From: Rhynchopus sp. YZ270_cl-10
Lineage: Eukaryota; Euglenozoa; Diplonemea; Diplonemida; Diplonemidae
DNA length: 64,000 nucleotides
Reading direction: 5' to 3'
Assembly (NCBI GenBank): GCA_964035575.1
Contig: OZ037886.1
Span: 186,001-250,000 of the forward strand
The position numbers and the translations under genes are program-made. Positions 54,406 to 64,000 of this stretch are shown in pieces. Positions within the stretch are counted from its first letter, which is position 1. Each line of letters starts with the position of its first letter. The notes below the pieces were generated by a model. It did no database searches. It was not told the DNA's origin and was given only the letters and a program-made list of their open reading frames with translations.

Positions 54406-55204
54406 ACAAATTAAAAAGGGTCCTTATTTGCATTTTTGGACTCCGCCCGTGCAGTGGTGGGGTCAATCTCGAAAATTGGACAATTTTTTGACCACTTAAT
54501 TTTTGAGAAATATGAGCCCGGTTGCTTATACGTGGGGCCCATTTTCGGCTAAAATTTTCCTCAAAATCTGGTTTTGTAAAATTGACCCTTTACTCCCCCC
54601 CCACATCGATTTCAATACTATACCTTACTTCACCTACGGTTACCCTTACAGGGGGGGTGAAGGAAGGTAGGTTGAAAAGGGTCCTTATTTGCATTTTTGG
54701 ACTCCGCCCGTGCAGTGGTGGGGTCAATCTCGAAAATTGGACAATTTTTTGACCACTTAATTTTTGAGAAATATGAGCCCGGTTGCTTATACGTGGGGCC
54801 CATTTTCGGCTAAAATTTTCCTCAAAATCTGGTTTTGTAAAATTGACCCTTTACTCCCCCCCCACATCGATTTCAATACTATACCTTACTTCACCTACGG
54901 TTACCCTTACAGGGGGGGTGAAGGAAGGTAGGTTGACAAATTAAAAAGGGTCCTTATTTGCATTTTTGGACTCCGCCCGTGCAGTGGTGGGGTCAATCTC
55001 GAAAATTGGACAATTTTTTGACCACTTAATTTTTGAGAAATATGAGCCCGGTTGCTTATACGTGGGGCCCATTTTCGGCTAAAATTTTCCTCAAAATCTG
55101 GTTTTGTAAAATTGACCCTTTACTCCCCCCCCACATCGATTTCAATACTATACCTTACTTCACCTACGGTTACCCTTACAGGGGGGGTGAAGGAAGGTAG
55201 GTTG
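54406..55204. repeat. tandem triplication of a ~260-bp unit
   Basis: Three virtually identical units start at about 54421, 54682 and 54951 (TCCTTATTTGCATTTTTGG). The second and third are separated by an extra ACAAATTA that also precedes the first. On the minus strand each holds TTGTCCAATTTTCGAGATTG followed by ACCCCACCAC, plainly related to the internal repeats of the hAT-like elements at 24.3 and 26.8 kb. The array abuts the 3' end of the kinase frame. Confidence 0.9.
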
Positions 55205-57602
55205 AAAAAATACATACATTACCACTCCTCCTCCTGAGAAACTCCCTCCCCAGACGCGGACTCCCTTCCTCCACTGTGCTCTTTGATCCTCTGCGTTCTG
55301 CACGGATCTCCTCCTTCAAGAAGTCCATATCCGAATCGTTTACTGAGTAGACCTCTCGCCTCTCCTTGAAGTTGTCCTTGGAGAGATCAGGCCGGTAGGG
55401 GGCTTCGGACTGCTGTATTGTGTCCCAGTTTATGTCCTTGAAGAAAGGGTGTACGCGGAGGTCTGTTATACGGTCTGTAGGGTTGAACTGTAGGAGGCCT
55501 GCAATAAGGTCTTTTGCATCCTGCGAACAGTCTGACGCGCATGGTTCGTATTCGCAACGCAAAATATTGTCGAAAATCTCCTCCGGTGTGTCACTATAAA
55601 AGGGTGTAGTGCCCTCCATAAATTCGTACAAAACCACCCCCAGGGACCACAAATCTGCTGTCTTATCAGAATCCTCCGCCAAAATAATCTCCGGCGCAAC
55701 GTACTCTGGAGTCCCCCCATCATCGTTCTTTTGCCTTGCTAATGGTGTCATCCCCAATACATTGTCGGCGCGCGATATAATAGAATCAACCACAAAACCT
55801 GCACCTACATCAGACAACCCAAAATCGGTGAGCTTCAGATGCCCATTATCAGAGAGAAGGATATTGTCAGGTTTGATGTCCCGGTGGACAATCGAAAGGG
55901 CGTGAAGATGCTCGAGAGCCAAGAAGATTTCAGCAATATAAAAGCAGGCATGCTCCTCAGTAAGCGTCTCGCAGCGTTCCAGAAGCGAAAATACGTCCCC
56001 TCCACTGTGCCATTCCATCGCAAAATAGACGTACTGCGTCGAGGCGAAGGAATAGTGCAACTGAACGAGAAGGTTGCAGTTTGTGAATGCCATGATATCC
56101 CGCTCATTTAACAGCTTTTGCGCCATTCTTCGATGTCTGATATCCTCCTGTGACAACACCTTTAGTGCATATAAATCCTTCGTCCTCTTTTTCTCCACTA
56201 AAAACACTCTCCCAAACGCTCCCCTTGCAATCACACCTTCTACCCTAAAGTCGGACAATGTAACTGAAGTGGTCGACTGTAACTTCGCAAAATCTACCAT
56301 TTCGGATGGTACCATCATTTCCTTTGCTTCAGACTGTCTTCTAAGCACTACTGTGCTCGCGTCATATGCGGTTTCAATCAAAGCGCACAGTTCAGTATCC
56401 TCAGGATACGCTTCGGTGCAGGTAGACTTACTGCGTGCAATGAGTCGAATCGTTCCGGCCATGCTAGTTGCCGCGGTTTCTACCCTCATAGACTGGCAGT
56501 TCTCTAGAACAGATTGAATTAAGGACGCCTTTTCTGCCTCAAAATTGACTATACACGATTTTATACGAGAAATGACGTGCTCTAACACCATCATCGCGGT
56601 CATGCGAGAGAGGCATGTTTCGGTGTGCTCTTCGATGCGTTCGCCTGGTATTTTGACTTCGCAGATCCTGCAGATGACGAGGTTGAGTGGAGTAGATGGA
56701 TGATGCCGTGGTGTCTTTCGGAGGAAGGTGGAAAAGAGACGCGCAGAGAGGGAGCTCAGAGGGGTAGAAGGGAGGGAGTGGTGCGACGGTGTGGCCTGCG
56801 ACGACGAAGGAGAGTTCTGCCGGTGCATCCACTGCACCTCGACCGGGGGAGGGATGAACTTCTGCATACGAGGCCGTACCTTTTCCTCGCAACTGTCCTC
56901 CACAGCAACGTCGTTCTGAATATCATTTGCAGAAGCAACCAGAGTATTCGCAGAAACATTCTTTTCAATTTTATTTCGCGTTGATGTTGGGGTGCTCACT
57001 GAAGATCCAATCTTTGTCCATGAGTTCTGTCTCAAAGAGAACGAAGACGGTGTGGACACATGATGCCCTTCTGGAGTGCAAGGGAACGAACCTGCTCTCT
57101 GCAAACCCGACGCGCCAAACGCAACTTTAAGCTCCCTCGTCAGCACCCCTATACACATCAGCAATCGCCGCACCACACAATCCACCTCAGGGCTCTTATG
57201 CGTGACTGAGGTCTTAATATAAAAAAGCCGTTCCTTCACCCGCAGAAACTTCCCCGCAAGCAGCTCCCCCACCAACGCTTCACCCTGACCAATATTCTTC
57301 AAAAACGTCGTAATCTTGAGAAGCTCCGCAACAACCTGCGGCAGTGTTATATCCCGCCCCTTCTTTTGCGACAGAGACAACGAAGATTCGGGCGAATCAG
57401 GATCGGTCGTCGGCTCACAGCAGCTGCTTTCCTGCGCGTCGACCATCCCCTTAAGAGTGACTGCCACCTTGTTGAGCAGGTCCTCCGCATATCCGTGAGT
57501 GTCTGACTCCTGTGAATGCGCCTCCACTGCCGTTGCTGCAAGGTCATGAGTCATGTCAAAGCTTCCCAATGGATCTCGGTGGACTTCGAGTGGGGGTGGC
57601 AT
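55176..57602 (-). CDS. AGC-family protein kinase, MAST/Rim15/IRE type
   Basis: 808 codons as an open frame. ICRICEVKIPGERIEEHTET plus C (about 310-330) is the Cys/His zinc motif typical of Rim15 and plant IRE kinases. The kinase domain (about 455-735) has GVIARGAFGRVFLV, ALKVL, VHRDIKPDNILL, LTDFGLSD and GGTPEYVAPEI, with a roughly 35-residue insertion between DFG and APE as in MAST/Greatwall/Rim15. All catalytic residues are present. N-terminal region: helical and Ser/Pro-rich. The last 14 codons run into the tandem repeat, and AAT|GTATGT at 55218/55217 is a good donor in phase 0. So the true C-terminus is probably on a spliced downstream exon not securely identified; otherwise the repeat supplies it. 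In yeast and plants such kinases link nutrient or cell-cycle state to transcription. Confidence 0.88.
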   Translation of the reverse strand: MPPPLEVHRDPLGSFDMTHDLAATAVEAHSQESDTHGYAEDLLNKVAVTLKGMVDAQESSCCEPTTDPDSPESSLSLSQKKGRDITLPQVVAELLKITTFLKNIGQGEALVGELLAGKFLRVKERLFYIKTSVTHKSPEVDCVVRRLLMCIGVLTRELKVAFGASGLQRAGSFPCTPEGHHVSTPSSFSLRQNSWTKIGSSVSTPTSTRNKIEKNVSANTLVASANDIQNDVAVEDSCEEKVRPRMQKFIPPPVEVQWMHRQNSPSSSQATPSHHSLPSTPLSSLSARLFSTFLRKTPRHHPSTPLNLVICRICEVKIPGERIEEHTETCLSRMTAMMVLEHVISRIKSCIVNFEAEKASLIQSVLENCQSMRVETAATSMAGTIRLIARSKSTCTEAYPEDTELCALIETAYDASTVVLRRQSEAKEMMVPSEMVDFAKLQSTTSVTLSDFRVEGVIARGAFGRVFLVEKKRTKDLYALKVLSQEDIRHRRMAQKLLNERDIMAFTNCNLLVQLHYSFASTQYVYFAMEWHSGGDVFSLLERCETLTEEHACFYIAEIFLALEHLHALSIVHRDIKPDNILLSDNGHLKLTDFGLSDVGAGFVVDSIISRADNVLGMTPLARQKNDDGGTPEYVAPEIILAEDSDKTADLWSLGVVLYEFMEGTTPFYSDTPEEIFDNILRCEYEPCASDCSQDAKDLIAGLLQFNPTDRITDLRVHPFFKDINWDTIQQSEAPYRPDLSKDNFKERREVYSVNDSDMDFLKEEIRAERRGSKSTVEEGSPRLGREFLRRRSGNVCIFSTYLPSPPL

Positions 57603-57897
57603 GTTTGCAGAGGGGTGAGAGGTGTGGGGGGGTGGAGGGTGGAGGCAAACACTGTACGCAGGTTTCCTGATAGGTGGTGTTCTGTGGGGGAGGGGGGTTT
57701 TTTGTTAAATGTAGTGGCGGTGAGGGGGGAAGGCGTGGAGATGATAGCGAAAAAGAGTGACCACGGCATATAACAGTCAAAAAACTCGAAAGTCGATTGT
57801 TCAAAGGAGGAACGTATGACAAGCAGGAGCGCGCTTAGGTGCGTCCTTCAACAGCGGTGAAGAACTATTGAAGAATATAAAAAAATGACCCTTCTTT

Positions 57898-57990
57898 CAT
57901 ACAATGCAACGAGGCCCGATTCGGCCTCGCTTAGGCCGGCTCAGGCGTGGCTGAGGCGCAATTTTTCAGTCGGCCTCGTTGCATTGTATG
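57898..57990. mobile_element. 93-bp foldback MITE
   Basis: CATACAATGCAACGAGGC at the left and GCCTCGTTGCATTGTATG at the right form 18-bp perfect inverted ends, with a GC-rich centre of GGCCTCG/GGCTGAGG words. TA lies inside the ends, suggesting a TA-targeting family. CATACAATGG recurs at about 58009. Confidence 0.7.
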
Positions 57991-58300
57991 CTCTTTTTTA
58001 GTAATTCGCATACAATGGTTATGTACAACTGTTCCCCTATTAAAGGGAGAGGGGGTTGGGGGGTGTTATGGGGGGGCTGGAGACCCCACGAGGGAAGAAG
58101 AAGAACACTACAGAAGCCATTCAAAACGGCCGTACTATCTGTACAATATTTTTTTTTTGTATTTTTCTTCCGAACGAATTACTGATTGTATGAGGGGCGT
58201 TTGGGTTGAATGGTGCATGGACACCCCAAACCTAGGAGGGGAAGTAGCTTCTAATGAAGCTTTTGTTTGTGGGGGGTATTATTTGGTAGGAAAAGAAAAG

Positions 58301-58435
58301 GTTATGAGATGAGCCTGTTTAGTCACCTCAGAACGTCACCAGGAGGGGGGGGGGAAAGTTTATAAGATGATCCTAAGCCTCTCATGCTTAGTCACCTTGT
58401 AAAGATTTGGAAGATGAGCCCTAGAAGTCACCTTG
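58301..58435. repeat. three F1 hairpins in a row
   Basis: Short (58301-58330), full (58359-58402; TATAAGATGATCCTAAGCCT, CATGCTTAGTCACCTTGTAA) and short (58409-58435; AAGATGAGCCCTAGAAGTCA). The copies keep the outer stem and shrink the inner one. They lie between the kinase and the four-exon gene. Confidence 0.7.
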
Positions 58436-58870
58436 AACACAACAAAAAAAATCAAAAAAATTTCTACTGAGGAATTTGGATCCCTTTAAAAAAACACTGA
58501 TTTTTGTTGACCCTACCCTCCCCGTTTGTCCCAAACCCCACTGCGCCCCAAAAACTGCACTCGCAGCAAAAAATAAAAAAATGAAAAAATAAAAAACAAA
58601 AGACACCACTTACAAAACCATAATGTTTATGAATATTTCGTTCGGTATTCACAGATACACAGAGGGTAACAGAACAGCAATCTGTTACTATTTGTTTGTT
58701 GTTGTTGTTAGATTTTTTCTCCTTCAAAAAAAATACAACAACAAAAGCAAATCACACACACAAAAAAAAGGACAAAATTTGAGTACAAAAAAAAGCTGGT
58801 ATAACAGCCCATCACAACACTACAATTACTGAAAAACAGAGCAGGGGGAAACCCCTTTTAAACTCTCTGT

Positions 58871-61800
58871 TCACCTTCTCCATGGGGTTTTCTGTTCGCC
58901 ACCGGGAGATTCACGGGTTGGAGAGCGGGAGAAGAGGCGCATGACTGTTTCCTTCTCTTGAAGGAGCTGTTGGTGTCCGAGGAGCTGTTGTTGCATCATT
59001 TCGACTGCACGGTCGTGGATTTTATCACCGCTTTTCCGTCCGGTACGTGCAGAGGTGCCTGCAGCAGCTGCAATGGCGCGACCATCGCTTTGACCCCTCT
59101 CGACATCTTCCCGCCATCCTGTTATACGCTGTCTTTGACCTCCTCTTGGGGCTGCTCGCGAATGGATTTGTGGCTGGGTGTGGATGTGTGGCTGCGGTGA
59201 CAGAGCCTCGGGGCGGAGCTCTGGATAGTATTTGACGACCTGGGGGCGGGCGTAGTCGGGTTTGTGTTCACGTAGGGCTTTGGCAGAGAGGGGGCGTTGG
59301 GGTGAGGCAGGGCGGGTAGGGCGTGCAGGCGACCCGAGTCTGCTCTCAAAGGTGTGCATAGTGGACTCATCAGCGTTGCGGAAGGTTTGGTCTACCTCAC
59401 GTTCAATCAGTTTGATTTCACGTTCATTTGCTTCCTGAAGAATTTGAAAAGGGGTGTAATGGTTAAACACGGATGGGATTTTCAAAAAGGAGGGTATTTT
59501 ACCGATGTTGTAAAACGTAACTTTCTTTGTACAGCATGACTGTGTAGTATTTTAAGGGGGGGGAACAAAATGCATACCGCATATAACCGTTCGTAGACAG
59601 CAGCGTTGGCCTGTGCGCTGATGCGTCGCTTGGGGCTGGGTTGGTCAGGTTGCCGTAGGGATAATGCTTCCTGGAGGTGATGGGGTGTGGTATGGGGAAT
59701 GGTGAATGGGATGACGCAAGACGCAAGACACATACCTGCACGGACGCCTGCTGCGCCTGCCTGTGGTACAGACCAAGCGTCTTGAGCCCCTCGAGGACAA
59801 GGCGGCTGAACTCGTTGTGCGAGACAACGTGCTTCTTGTCTGCAAGGAGGCGTGGCAGGATCTCCCGCTTTGTGAGCTGCAAGAGGTGGAGCACCTCAGG
59901 GGGTGCCGTGTTGGTTGCGTCGCAGGTGTCCTGTTTTTTGGTAATATGATACACTCCCAAACACTCTCGGGAACTATGAACAAAAAGTTGACTTGAAATA
60001 CAAAGCCCTCGCTGTCAATATATCTTTGGTACATGACCAGCCGTACCGGGGGGTGACCACCCAACCATGCAGTCCTACATCCATTTCGTGGTTTACATCT
60101 GACATATAAAAAACGTTCAAAGGGCAAAATTTTCTACCCCCTGTATGAAACCCACCTCTGGCGACCCTTTTTAAAAAAAAAATACCTTAATCCGCGAGAC
60201 AGCGATGGCTCCCCGCCGCTCTGGATCGAAGAGGTCGAAGAGCTGCTTCATAAAGCTTTTTCTTTGATTTGACACCAACCGCTTTGACTTGGAGCTGAGG
60301 TATTGACCTACATCTGCGGTTTGATGACGCACCACGCTGTCATCCTTTTGTGCAGAGGCACGGCGGGAGCGGAGGTCCGCACCTTGTTGGTATAGACGTT
60401 GGGAGGAGGCACGCACTTCACGCTCATTAGGTGCAGACAAAGACGCAGAACGGCGAGGCGCACGCTCCTCAGCGACCCGCCGTCTGTAGAGCTCCTCCCC
60501 TTCCATCGGCTCCATCATCCGTTTCAACCACTCATCCGTCTCGGGCACCCCCATCACGATCTTCTTGGACGCATGCGGTTCAGGGTACATCTCGTCCTGC
60601 GCCTGGCGTACCATCCTCTCCCCATCCTGCCGTTCCCGCACCATCTCCATCCCTTTGTTGTAGACCCGCTTAAAAGGTTCGCCGGTGTTGGGTGAGGTGA
60701 GCCATTCAGATTTGGGGTTGACTTCAGGGTGGAAAGTGCATCCGTTGAGTTCTTTGTCAATGTGTTCGTCCATAAGGCGGTATTTTTTTTCTCTTGCCTT
60801 CATCCCGCTGAGACGGCGTTGTCCGTCGTTGATGTTGTGCGCATAGTTTGTGATAACCGGGCGGTAAGTGTGTTGTGCGGCGACGCTGCGCTCCTTTTGG
60901 TATTTCTCTTCAGAGACCCAGCGGTTCTTCATTTTTCGTTTTAGGCTGGCTACTGCGAAGAGACGTTCCCCGGGGAGTTCGTGTTCGTCGCGTGGTAGTG
61001 CGCGGATGTCTTGTATGCCCTTGAGTGCACCGCGTAGGGTGTTTCTCTCTGGGGGTGCGGAGCCGGAGCGGCGTTCCTCGGGAAGCTTGGTGGAGGTGGT
61101 GAACTGTTGTGTGTGGCGTGCCTTCTTTGCGGTGGGGAGCGTGCGTCTAGTGGTCTTGAAGACGCGGGGTGGGGTAGCGTCCATTTGCTGTTTGATCCGA
61201 ATTATTAAGTCGCGTGCAGGCGCGCTTGTGTTGCGATGGCTTGCACGTTGCTCCTTCTCCCTCGCAGGGCTCAACGACCGCGCCTTCTTCCGCCCCCTCT
61301 TATTCCCAATCTCTTCCTGATAATGTGGGGTTTTTTTTGGTGTAATCTGCTCCTCCTCTTCGGGTTTGATGAACTGCCAGTTTGCGCAGATTTTAGTAAA
61401 AATCTTGTCCTGGACGTGGAGGGGGACCGGTTCTCGTGGGGATCCGCTGCGGGCAGGGGAGTGCGAGGGTTGCTGTTTGGAAGCGGTTTTTGGTGGTTTG
61501 GAAGTTTTGCGGGGTGGGTCGTCATCTTCGGGCTCTGGGCGGATCGGACTGAGGTTGTGAGGGTGCGCGAGGAGGTGGTCCAGGTCTTCAACCTCGCGTC
61601 GTGCGATTATATTGCGCTCGGTCACCTCAATGCGTCTTGCTCGCATGGCACGGAGCTCTGCCTCCGCAGTTAACGACTCATAATTCACATGAACGCCCCC
61701 CATATCAGCCTCGACCAACCTCTGCACAACCTTAGGCCTCTCGCATGCTATAACCTTATTCGGTGATGTGCCCCTCGTTTTCCGGGTGATCTGTTCGTCC

Positions 61801-62972
61801 ATTCTGACCGGAGCTGCAGCCATTGCACGGTGCACCCTTTCCCTCTCTTGCCTTGCTGCGGCCTCTTGCGCTGCAAGCTTGCGTTTCCGGTCTGCAAAGT
61901 CTTCTGTTGTTACGCGTGCAGTAGGGCTGTGTTGGTTTCGTCGGGGTGGGTTGGTGTGCTCTGGTGGAACGACGCGGATATGAGCTGCGGCAGGTCCGCC
62001 GCTGATGGGAGCAGTGGTGGTGCGTTGTGCCGCCTTGGGTGCGGAGGTGGGTGGTGTCTTCCTCGCTGTCGCAGCGTGCACCTCGTGTGCAGGGATCTTC
62101 TCTGCAGGCACCGAAGCGGGGGTTGGGGTCGGGGTGGGTGCGGTGTCTGGTGTAGGCGGTGCGGACACTTTGACAGCCTCTTTAGGACTTTCTTGTCGCA
62201 GGGTTGTTGTGGGTGGTGTACTATCTGCAGGCTTCACTTCTTTTACTTCCTTGACTTCCTTAACCTCCTTCACCTCCTTAACCTCCTCTCTCACCTCCAC
62301 CTTTTTCTCCTCTTCCTTCACTTTGAGTAGACTAGAGTCGTTCATACTACTGTCAACAAGAAGATCATCTAAACTTGGTCTTGCTTCTACCGGCTTCTCG
62401 GGGAGCACTGCGCGGGGTGGGACTGACATTGAGGTTTGTCCCTGTTGTCTCTGCCCTCCCCCTTGCCCTCGTAGAACCTTAGGAGAAATCGCTTCTGTTG
62501 CGGTCAGATCGGAGGCAGATGTGACGTTTACGCTGCCTTCAACGTTGTACACCGCACCACGGCCTGGAGGGAGGGGGTCGTCGTCGTCTCGGCTTGCGGA
62601 GGAGGAGGTGGCGCTGTGTGGGATGACCTCAATGCTGTCGTCGTCGGAGTGGTGGGTGGGGTCTGCGTCTTCGCCTACCTCTTCTTCAATGATTAATGAA
62701 ACACCCGAAGATTCACGCGAATACGCTCGAGACGTGCTTTTTGATGCCTTAGATGAGGTTCGAAGCATCTTCGATGCTGTCAAAAAGCTGTTGTTCGTAA
62801 CCTGCCTTCCAGCAGGGGACGAAGTGACCTCCTGCATCTGAAGCGATTCGCTCTCCGAGGCGCACTCCGTGGTCTGGTTGTTCCGCCGCATCGATCGCGA
62901 CACAGACTGCGACTGGGATTCAATTTCGAGGGACGAATCGTCCTCACTCCCGCTGCTCTCCACAACGGTCAT
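58871..62972 (-). CDS. four-exon large disordered protein with CTFxPxxN motif and EF-hand-like region
   Basis: Exons 62972-60186, 59930-59736, 59670-59578 and 59434-58871, all joined in phase 0, give 1212 residues. The first 640 residues are disordered, acidic then basic, with a run of KEVKEV repeats (about 230-245). KELNGCTFHPEVNPKS (about 742) carries the same motif as the 44.4-47.9 kb gene. FMKQLFDLFDPERRGAIAVS (about 905-925) continues across intron 1 into NEFSRLVLEGLKTLG, an EF-hand-like helical region. ANEREIKLIEREVDQTF opens a short coiled coil; the end is basic. Shared motif, domain order and disorder suggest it and the 44.4-kb gene are distant paralogues or partners. A cytoskeletal or ciliary role is plausible but unproven. 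Confidence 0.75.
59435..59577 (-). other. intron 3, 143 nt
   Basis: Donor GTATGCATT, acceptor TTTTCAAATTCTTCAG; phase 0. Confidence 0.75.
59671..59735 (-). other. intron 2, 65 nt
   Basis: Donor GTATGTGTC, acceptor CACCTCCAG; phase 0. The shortest intron in the window. Confidence 0.8.
59931..60185 (-). other. intron 1, 255 nt, containing an F2 element
   Basis: Donor GTATTTTTT, acceptor CCAAAAAACAG (no pyrimidine tract); phase 0. An F2 element fills about 59990-60105, which explains why this intron is the longest of the gene. Splicing restores a frame through the EF-hand-like region. Confidence 0.7.
59990..60105. repeat. full-length F2 element inside intron 1
   Basis: CTTGAAATACAAAGCCCTCG, GGTACATGACCAGCCGTACC, GGGTGACCACCCAACCATGC and CATTTCGTGGTTTACATCTG lie in the same order as at 49.4 kb. 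Orientation relative to the gene is the same as for intergenic copies. Confidence 0.7.
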
Positions 62973-63333
62973 TTTTTTTTTTTTTATTCAGGGACCGTAA
63001 TGGTGTATGTACACCCCAAAGGTGCGGGGGGGGCCCTGTTAGGATTTGGGAGTGAAACAAAGTGAAGTTATTAATGCAGGCACCTCCGACTGACCCACGT
63101 ACAGGGAAATAGCTTGGGTACTTTTGCTGGTTTCAAAACCAGAACAAGCTGGTTTACTGGTTTGGGGGAAAATAAAAAAAAAAAGTGGGATTCGGGATTC
63201 AGTTATTCGTCGCCCCGCGCCACTTCTTACTCACAGAAGAGAAAGCCTCACACGTAAGCGAACCCCTAAAAGGGTTCATTGAGTGACTCTGTGGTGTAAA
63301 AAGCTGCATATTTTGCACTATACCTAATTTTTT
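62973..63333. other. intergenic with F5 element
   Basis: No gene seen. An F5 copy at 63065-63110 (GTTATTAATGCAGGCACCTC, GACTGACCCACGTAC). Confidence 0.5.
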
Positions 63334-63665
63334 CCGCCTGCGGCGCCACTTTATATTATTTTTTGCTCCGCAAAAAATAGAGTTTCCAATGTCGTAGGGA
63401 ACCCCCTTGCATTTTGTGGCCACAAATGCAACTTGACCAAAGCTGCAAAAAGTTGACCATTTTTTCAAAATGACCCACCGTTGTAACAGCTTCTGGAAGA
63501 CGTATTGGCTTTGTACGGTTAGTGGAACGTAAGGCGCAAGACCAAGCGCCGTTAACACAGGATTATATTCTATTTTCTTTGTTGTCTCGCAAAATTTACT
63601 CTTTGCCTCTCCACTCTGCGGTCGGCAGGGAGGCGCGCGCGAAGCGCGCGACGACCGCTTTCAAC
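63334..63665. repeat. dispersed ~320-bp repeat, copy B
   Basis: Partner of 14488-14810. It opens with CCGCCTGCGGCGCC and ends GGCGCGCGCGAAGCGCGCGA, then CGACCGCTTT. The CGCCTGCGGCGC word also occurs at 11.1, 24.5, 27.0, 28.0 (inverted) and 28.7 kb. Confidence 0.75.
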
Positions 63666-63921
63666 CGGGGAAAAATTTTTCTAAACCAGCAAACCAGCAA
63701 CATTTGAAAAGTGCACCTTTCAAGCTACTACCCTGCCCACGTACGATGCCAAACAAAAAAAAATTGAAAGATGAGCAACGAAATGTGCAGCGCAACGATA
63801 ATTTCTATCTCCTTCATTTCATGAGGAGAAAAAAAGGGAGAGAGAGAGAGAGAGGGGTAAACATATTTTTTTCGGCCCCGGGCAAAATTGGCAAAGAAAA
63901 AAAAATGAAAATTGGTTTTTT

Positions 63922-63950
63922 GTACGATGACCCTAAGCCTCTCTTCGCGG
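63922..63950. repeat. F1 hairpin, partial
   Basis: GTACGATGACCCTAAGCCTC then TCTTCGCGG; the right arm is lost or diverged. Confidence 0.4.
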
Positions 63951-64000
63951 CTACAATGTCCCTCCCCCCCTTTTATTTAAACAATAATTCTCACCGAATA

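Noticed and set aside
1-64000. Integrated retrovirus-like, LTR or Polinton-type elements
   Set aside because: No reverse transcriptase, integrase, capsid-type frame or long direct terminal repeat was recognised in the window.

Overview
The window is nuclear DNA from an unidentified protist. Coding regions are fairly GC-rich, intergenic DNA is full of A and T runs, and stops follow the standard code. Genes carry few, short spliceosomal introns (donor GTATGT, GTATGC or GTATTT; acceptor CAG), so it is eukaryotic. A bL33-type mitochondrial ribosomal protein gene indicates a mitochondrion that makes protein. No species can be named from the sequence.

Layout. All eleven or twelve credible host genes lie on the minus strand. 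From left to right they are: two tandem C-type-lectin-like membrane proteins (2.5-5.4 kb); a repeat-rich desert with a 9-bp minisatellite and several DNA transposons (5.4-15 kb); lectin-like copies 3 and 4 on either side of a TA-flanked pogo-like transposon (15-20.8 kb); a second desert with two hAT-like insertions (21-29.6 kb); lectin-like copy 5 and bL33m (29.7-31.6 kb); a 2086-residue DDX60-like helicase and a small unknown gene (34-40.9 kb); a large disordered protein with Cys-Thr-Phe-x-Pro motifs (44.4-47.9 kb); an XRN-type 5'-3' exonuclease with a RanBP2-like zinc finger (49.9-52.6 kb); an AGC kinase of the MAST/Rim15 type next to a tandem triplication (55.2-57.6 kb); and a four-exon gene similar in build to the 44-48 kb gene (58.9-63 kb).

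Two things stand out. The first is a family of five membrane proteins that share a lectin-like head, a second family-specific outer domain, one membrane helix and a strongly conserved tail. Their DNA suggests gene conversion. The second is a dense set of about 60 short hairpin elements (called F1-F7 here) between genes. F1-F3 share one plan: outer stem, bulge, variable inner stem and a loop close to CCTCTCGT. Inner stems differ between copies but stay paired. Every F1-F3 copy found has the same orientation, matching the one-strand gene array. They could be small structured RNAs, tRNA-related SINEs or RNA-processing signals of a directional gene cluster; the sequence alone cannot decide.

The genes do not form an obvious pathway. 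The helicase and the exonuclease both suit RNA surveillance or decay, and the two large motif-sharing proteins could be cytoskeletal or ciliary, but this is inference.
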